64,000 bases of DNA from Bradyrhizobium sp. SZCCT0153 (GTDB lineage: Bacteria > Pseudomonadota > Alphaproteobacteria > Rhizobiales > Xanthobacteraceae): the NCBI RefSeq assembly GCF_018129995.1, contig NZ_JAFCKS010000005.1, positions 372,001 through 436,000 of the forward strand, read 5' to 3'. Below are positions 62,440 to 64,000 of the stretch, piece by piece. Positions within the stretch are counted from its first letter, which is position 1. Every line of letters begins with the position of its first letter. Both the position numbers and the translations under genes were made by a program. The notes beneath the pieces are model-generated. The model saw only the letters and a list, made by a program, of their open reading frames with translations, was not told the origin of the DNA and searched no databases.

Positions 62440-63117
62440 TCATGTCGTGCTCCGTTCGCCAAAGATCAAATCGAGATGGACACGCAGCATGTCCTGCGCG
62501 TCGAGCGGCGCGTGCCGCTCGAACAGGCTCTGCCAGATCACCGCGATCATCGCGGGCGCGACCAGGATCTGCGGATAGCGCGCGAGGTCCTTCTCGCGGA
62601 TCTCGCCGCGGGCAATGCCGAGCTCGATCAGTGCGCGCATGCCGGCGATCCCGCGCGAGACGACCTCGCGGTAGTAGAAGTCGGCCACGGACGGAAAGCG
62701 CGGCCCCTCCGCCACGATCAGGCGCACGAGATCGCCGCGCCTTGTGCCGATCACCTCTTTCAGGAAGTTGCCGGCAAACGCCTCGACGAGATCGCGCACC
62801 GAGCCCGCCGGCAGCGGCAGTGCATTCAGCTTCTCCACCACCGGCACGATCACCGTGCGCACCAGTTCCTCGAACATCGATTCCTTGTCCTTGAAGTGCA
62901 GGTAGATGGTGCCCTTGGCGACACCGGCGCGCTTGGCGATGTCGTCGAGCCGCGTCGCGGCAAAGCCGCGCGCGATGAATTCCTCCATCGCGGCGTCCAC
63001 GATCGCCGTGCGCCGCTCCGCCGCGCGAATGGCGCGGTTCGAGGCGGGGGCGGCAGCCTCCCGGTCAGCGTCGGGCGAACGGTCCCTAGCAGGTGGTGTG
63101 ACGGGCTTCTTTGTCAT
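62440..63117 (-). CDS. TetR family transcriptional regulator
   Basis: This 225-residue repressor has an unusual basic N-terminal tail of about 35 residues, then the TetR helix-turn-helix (AERRTAIVDAAMEEFIARGF, IAKRAGVAKGTIYLHFKDKES, about 33-85) and a C-domain of the AcrR/TetR_C type. It heads the adaptor-ATPase-permease operon and presumably represses it until its ligand, likely an exported compound, binds. The perfect 18-bp palindrome at 63128-63145, 11 nt before its ATG, is the obvious operator. Its TGA overlaps the ATG at 62443. Confidence 0.92.
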   Translation of the reverse strand: MTKKPVTPPARDRSPDADREAAAPASNRAIRAAERRTAIVDAAMEEFIARGFAATRLDDIAKRAGVAKGTIYLHFKDKESMFEELVRTVIVPVVEKLNALPLPAGSVRDLVEAFAGNFLKEVIGTRRGDLVRLIVAEGPRFPSVADFYYREVVSRGIAGMRALIELGIARGEIREKDLARYPQILVAPAMIAVIWQSLFERHAPLDAQDMLRVHLDLIFGERSTT

Positions 63118-63127
63118 TTCTCATATC

Positions 63128-63152
63128 TGACTGACTAGTCAGTCATTGTCAA
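63128..63152 (-). promoter_or_regulatory. TetR operator within a consensus -35 promoter
   Basis: TGACTGACTAGTCAGTCA (63128-63145) is a perfect 18-bp palindrome. On the minus strand it directly follows a consensus -35 TTGACA (63152-63147), so bound repressor would cover the promoter spacer and -10 area. The expected start of transcription is within a few bases of the tetR ATG. Confidence 0.75.
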
Positions 63153-63191
63153 TTGCAGAATCGGATATCCGAAGACTGAGACGAATTAGCA

Positions 63192-63220
63192 TTGACTAAT
63201 GCATTAGCCTTCGCTAATTT
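63192..63220 (+). promoter_or_regulatory. ArsR promoter and operator, probably leaderless
   Basis: TTGACT (63192-63197) and TAATTT (63215-63220) are 17 nt apart, placing the start of transcription at the ATG (63227). Between and over the boxes lie ATTAGC-CTTC-GCTAAT (63203-63218) and the palindrome CTAATGCATTAG (63196-63207), with a further ATTAGC at 63185. These are good ArsR-type sites. Confidence 0.6.
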
Positions 63221-63226
63221 GTTGAC

Positions 63227-63562
63227 ATGATCGAAGCAGCCCCGAATGCCGTCACCACCGTGATGCGCGCCCTCGCCGATCCCACCCGCCGCGCGGTGTT
63301 CGAGCGCGTGTTCGAGAGCAAGGAGATCAGCGTTGCCGAACTGACGCGCGGCAGCGGCGTGACCCAGGGCGCGATCTCGCAGCACCTGAAGTCCCTCAGG
63401 CAGGCCGGCCTCGTCGCCGAGCGCGCCGAGGGCCGCAATGTCTATTACCGCGCCGCGCCGCAAGGACTCGAGCCTCTGGTCACCTGGATGGACCATTACG
63501 GCGTGTTCTGGCGCGAGCGTTTCCAGAATCTGCGTGACCTCTTGAAGGAGATCGATCCGTGA
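63227..63562 (+). CDS. ArsR family winged-helix regulator
   Basis: This 111-residue protein has the ArsR/SmtB winged helix: VMRALADPTRRAVFERVFES (about 12-31) and VTQGAISQHLKSLRQAGLVAERAEGRNVYY (in part; about 45-74). The metal-binding CxC motif of ArsR sensors is absent, which is usual for the subgroup that pairs with START-like proteins. The end WRERFQNLRDLLKEIDP is typical of that pair. No Shine-Dalgarno is seen; the promoter places +1 at the ATG. It overlaps the SRPBCC gene by 4 nt. Confidence 0.92.
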   Translation: MIEAAPNAVTTVMRALADPTRRAVFERVFESKEISVAELTRGSGVTQGAISQHLKSLRQAGLVAERAEGRNVYYRAAPQGLEPLVTWMDHYGVFWRERFQNLRDLLKEIDP

Positions 63563-64000
63563 GTGCAGCCGAATTGAAAGCCGAGACCCAGGAAAACTTT
63601 CGCGACATCGTCATCGACGAGGTCTTCCCTCACGCAACGGAGACGATCTGGAAAGCGCTGACCAGCGCCCAGCTCGTTGCGCGCTGGCTGATGCCGCCGT
63701 CCGGTTTCGAGGCCGTCGAAGGCAACACTTTCACCTTCAAGACCAATCCGGCCGGCGCATGGGACGGCACGATCCATTGCCGCGTTCTCGAGGTCGTACC
63801 GAACCGGCGCCTCGCCTACGCCTGGAAGGGCGGCGACGCGGGCAATACCGGCTACGGCTCGGCACTCGACACCGTCGTTACCTGGTCCCTCACGCCGGTC
63901 GAAGCAGGGACGCGCGTGAGTGTTGTGCATTCGGGCTTCGTAACGCCGAAGAACGACACCGCTTATCAAAACATGAGCGACGGTTGGGTCAAGGTGATGC
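63559..64000 (+). CDS. SRPBCC (AHSA1/START-like) domain protein, truncated by window end
   Basis: A GTG at 63559 overlaps the ArsR stop (GTGA) and follows AAGGAG. The frame encodes at least 147 residues with the AHSA1 start (FRDIVIDEVFPHATETIWKALTS, in part), RWLMPPSGFEAVEG, YAWKGGDAGNTGYGS and GTRVSVVHSGF, then runs off the window. Such START-like proteins follow ArsR genes in many bacteria and probably bind a hydrophobic ligand. The end is not in the window. Confidence 0.88.
   Translation, partial: MSAAELKAETQENFRDIVIDEVFPHATETIWKALTSAQLVARWLMPPSGFEAVEGNTFTFKTNPAGAWDGTIHCRVLEVVPNRRLAYAWKGGDAGNTGYGSALDTVVTWSLTPVEAGTRVSVVHSGFVTPKNDTAYQNMSDGWVKVM

Overview
The window is typical alphaproteobacterial chromosome. 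Gene order, high GC, CIRCE-controlled groESL, a Usg-family gene and several families of short palindromic repeats (cores such as GTCATTGCGAGC) point to Bradyrhizobium or a close relative in the Nitrobacteraceae. No tRNA, rRNA, CRISPR array, transposase or phage gene was seen. The right edge cuts a START-like (SRPBCC) gene and the left edge cuts the last 13 codons of an unidentified plus-strand gene.

Region 1 (about 1-13900) is a peptide, amino-acid and amide scavenging block. It holds a divergent oligopeptide-binding protein, an M20 carboxypeptidase, a D-amino-acid dehydrogenase behind a tandem glycine riboswitch, a dipeptide-type ABC transporter (two permeases and a fused double ATPase) behind a probable sigma-54 promoter, then an M81 (MlrC-like) peptidase, an M20 amidohydrolase, an amidase and an enoyl-CoA hydratase. 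Region 2 (14000-19650) is mixed metabolism: quinone oxidoreductase, DsbA-like isomerase, GST, a half-length MetE-like enzyme, an unknown Cys-rich protein, xanthine phosphoribosyltransferase and a CinA/MoaB-type protein.

Region 3 (19912-24512) is the most interesting operon: circularly permuted ATP-grasp, alpha-E protein, transglutaminase-like protease, AhpD-like protein and the proteasome-like peptidase Anbu. It looks like a peptide-bond-forming, peptide-cutting and protease system whose substrate is still unknown. It is followed by an SDR, an MFS exporter, a CNT nucleoside transporter, and a LysR / binding-protein / threonine-aldolase divergon.

Region 4 (31500-44100) carries a cupin with a histone-like tail, a TPR/O-GlcNAc-transferase-like protein, Usg, groESL with both an RpoH-like promoter and CIRCE, signal peptidase I, a LysR-isochorismatase-GST divergon, an orthocaspase, an SDR and a DUF2778 cell-wall protein.

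Region 5 (44600-64000) has a FecR-like protein coupled to a CHASE2 adenylate cyclase, a lower-GC island with two head-to-head MaoC paralogues, two lipid-linked-sugar glycosyltransferases, small exported proteins, a DUF72/DUF488 pair, a GntR-MFS-amidohydrolase-PhzF catabolic operon, a second adenylate cyclase, a TetR-controlled tripartite ABC efflux operon and an ArsR-SRPBCC pair. Three regulators here (GntR, TetR, ArsR) have clear palindromic operators overlapping promoters that place the start of transcription at or next to the start codon, so their mRNAs may be leaderless.
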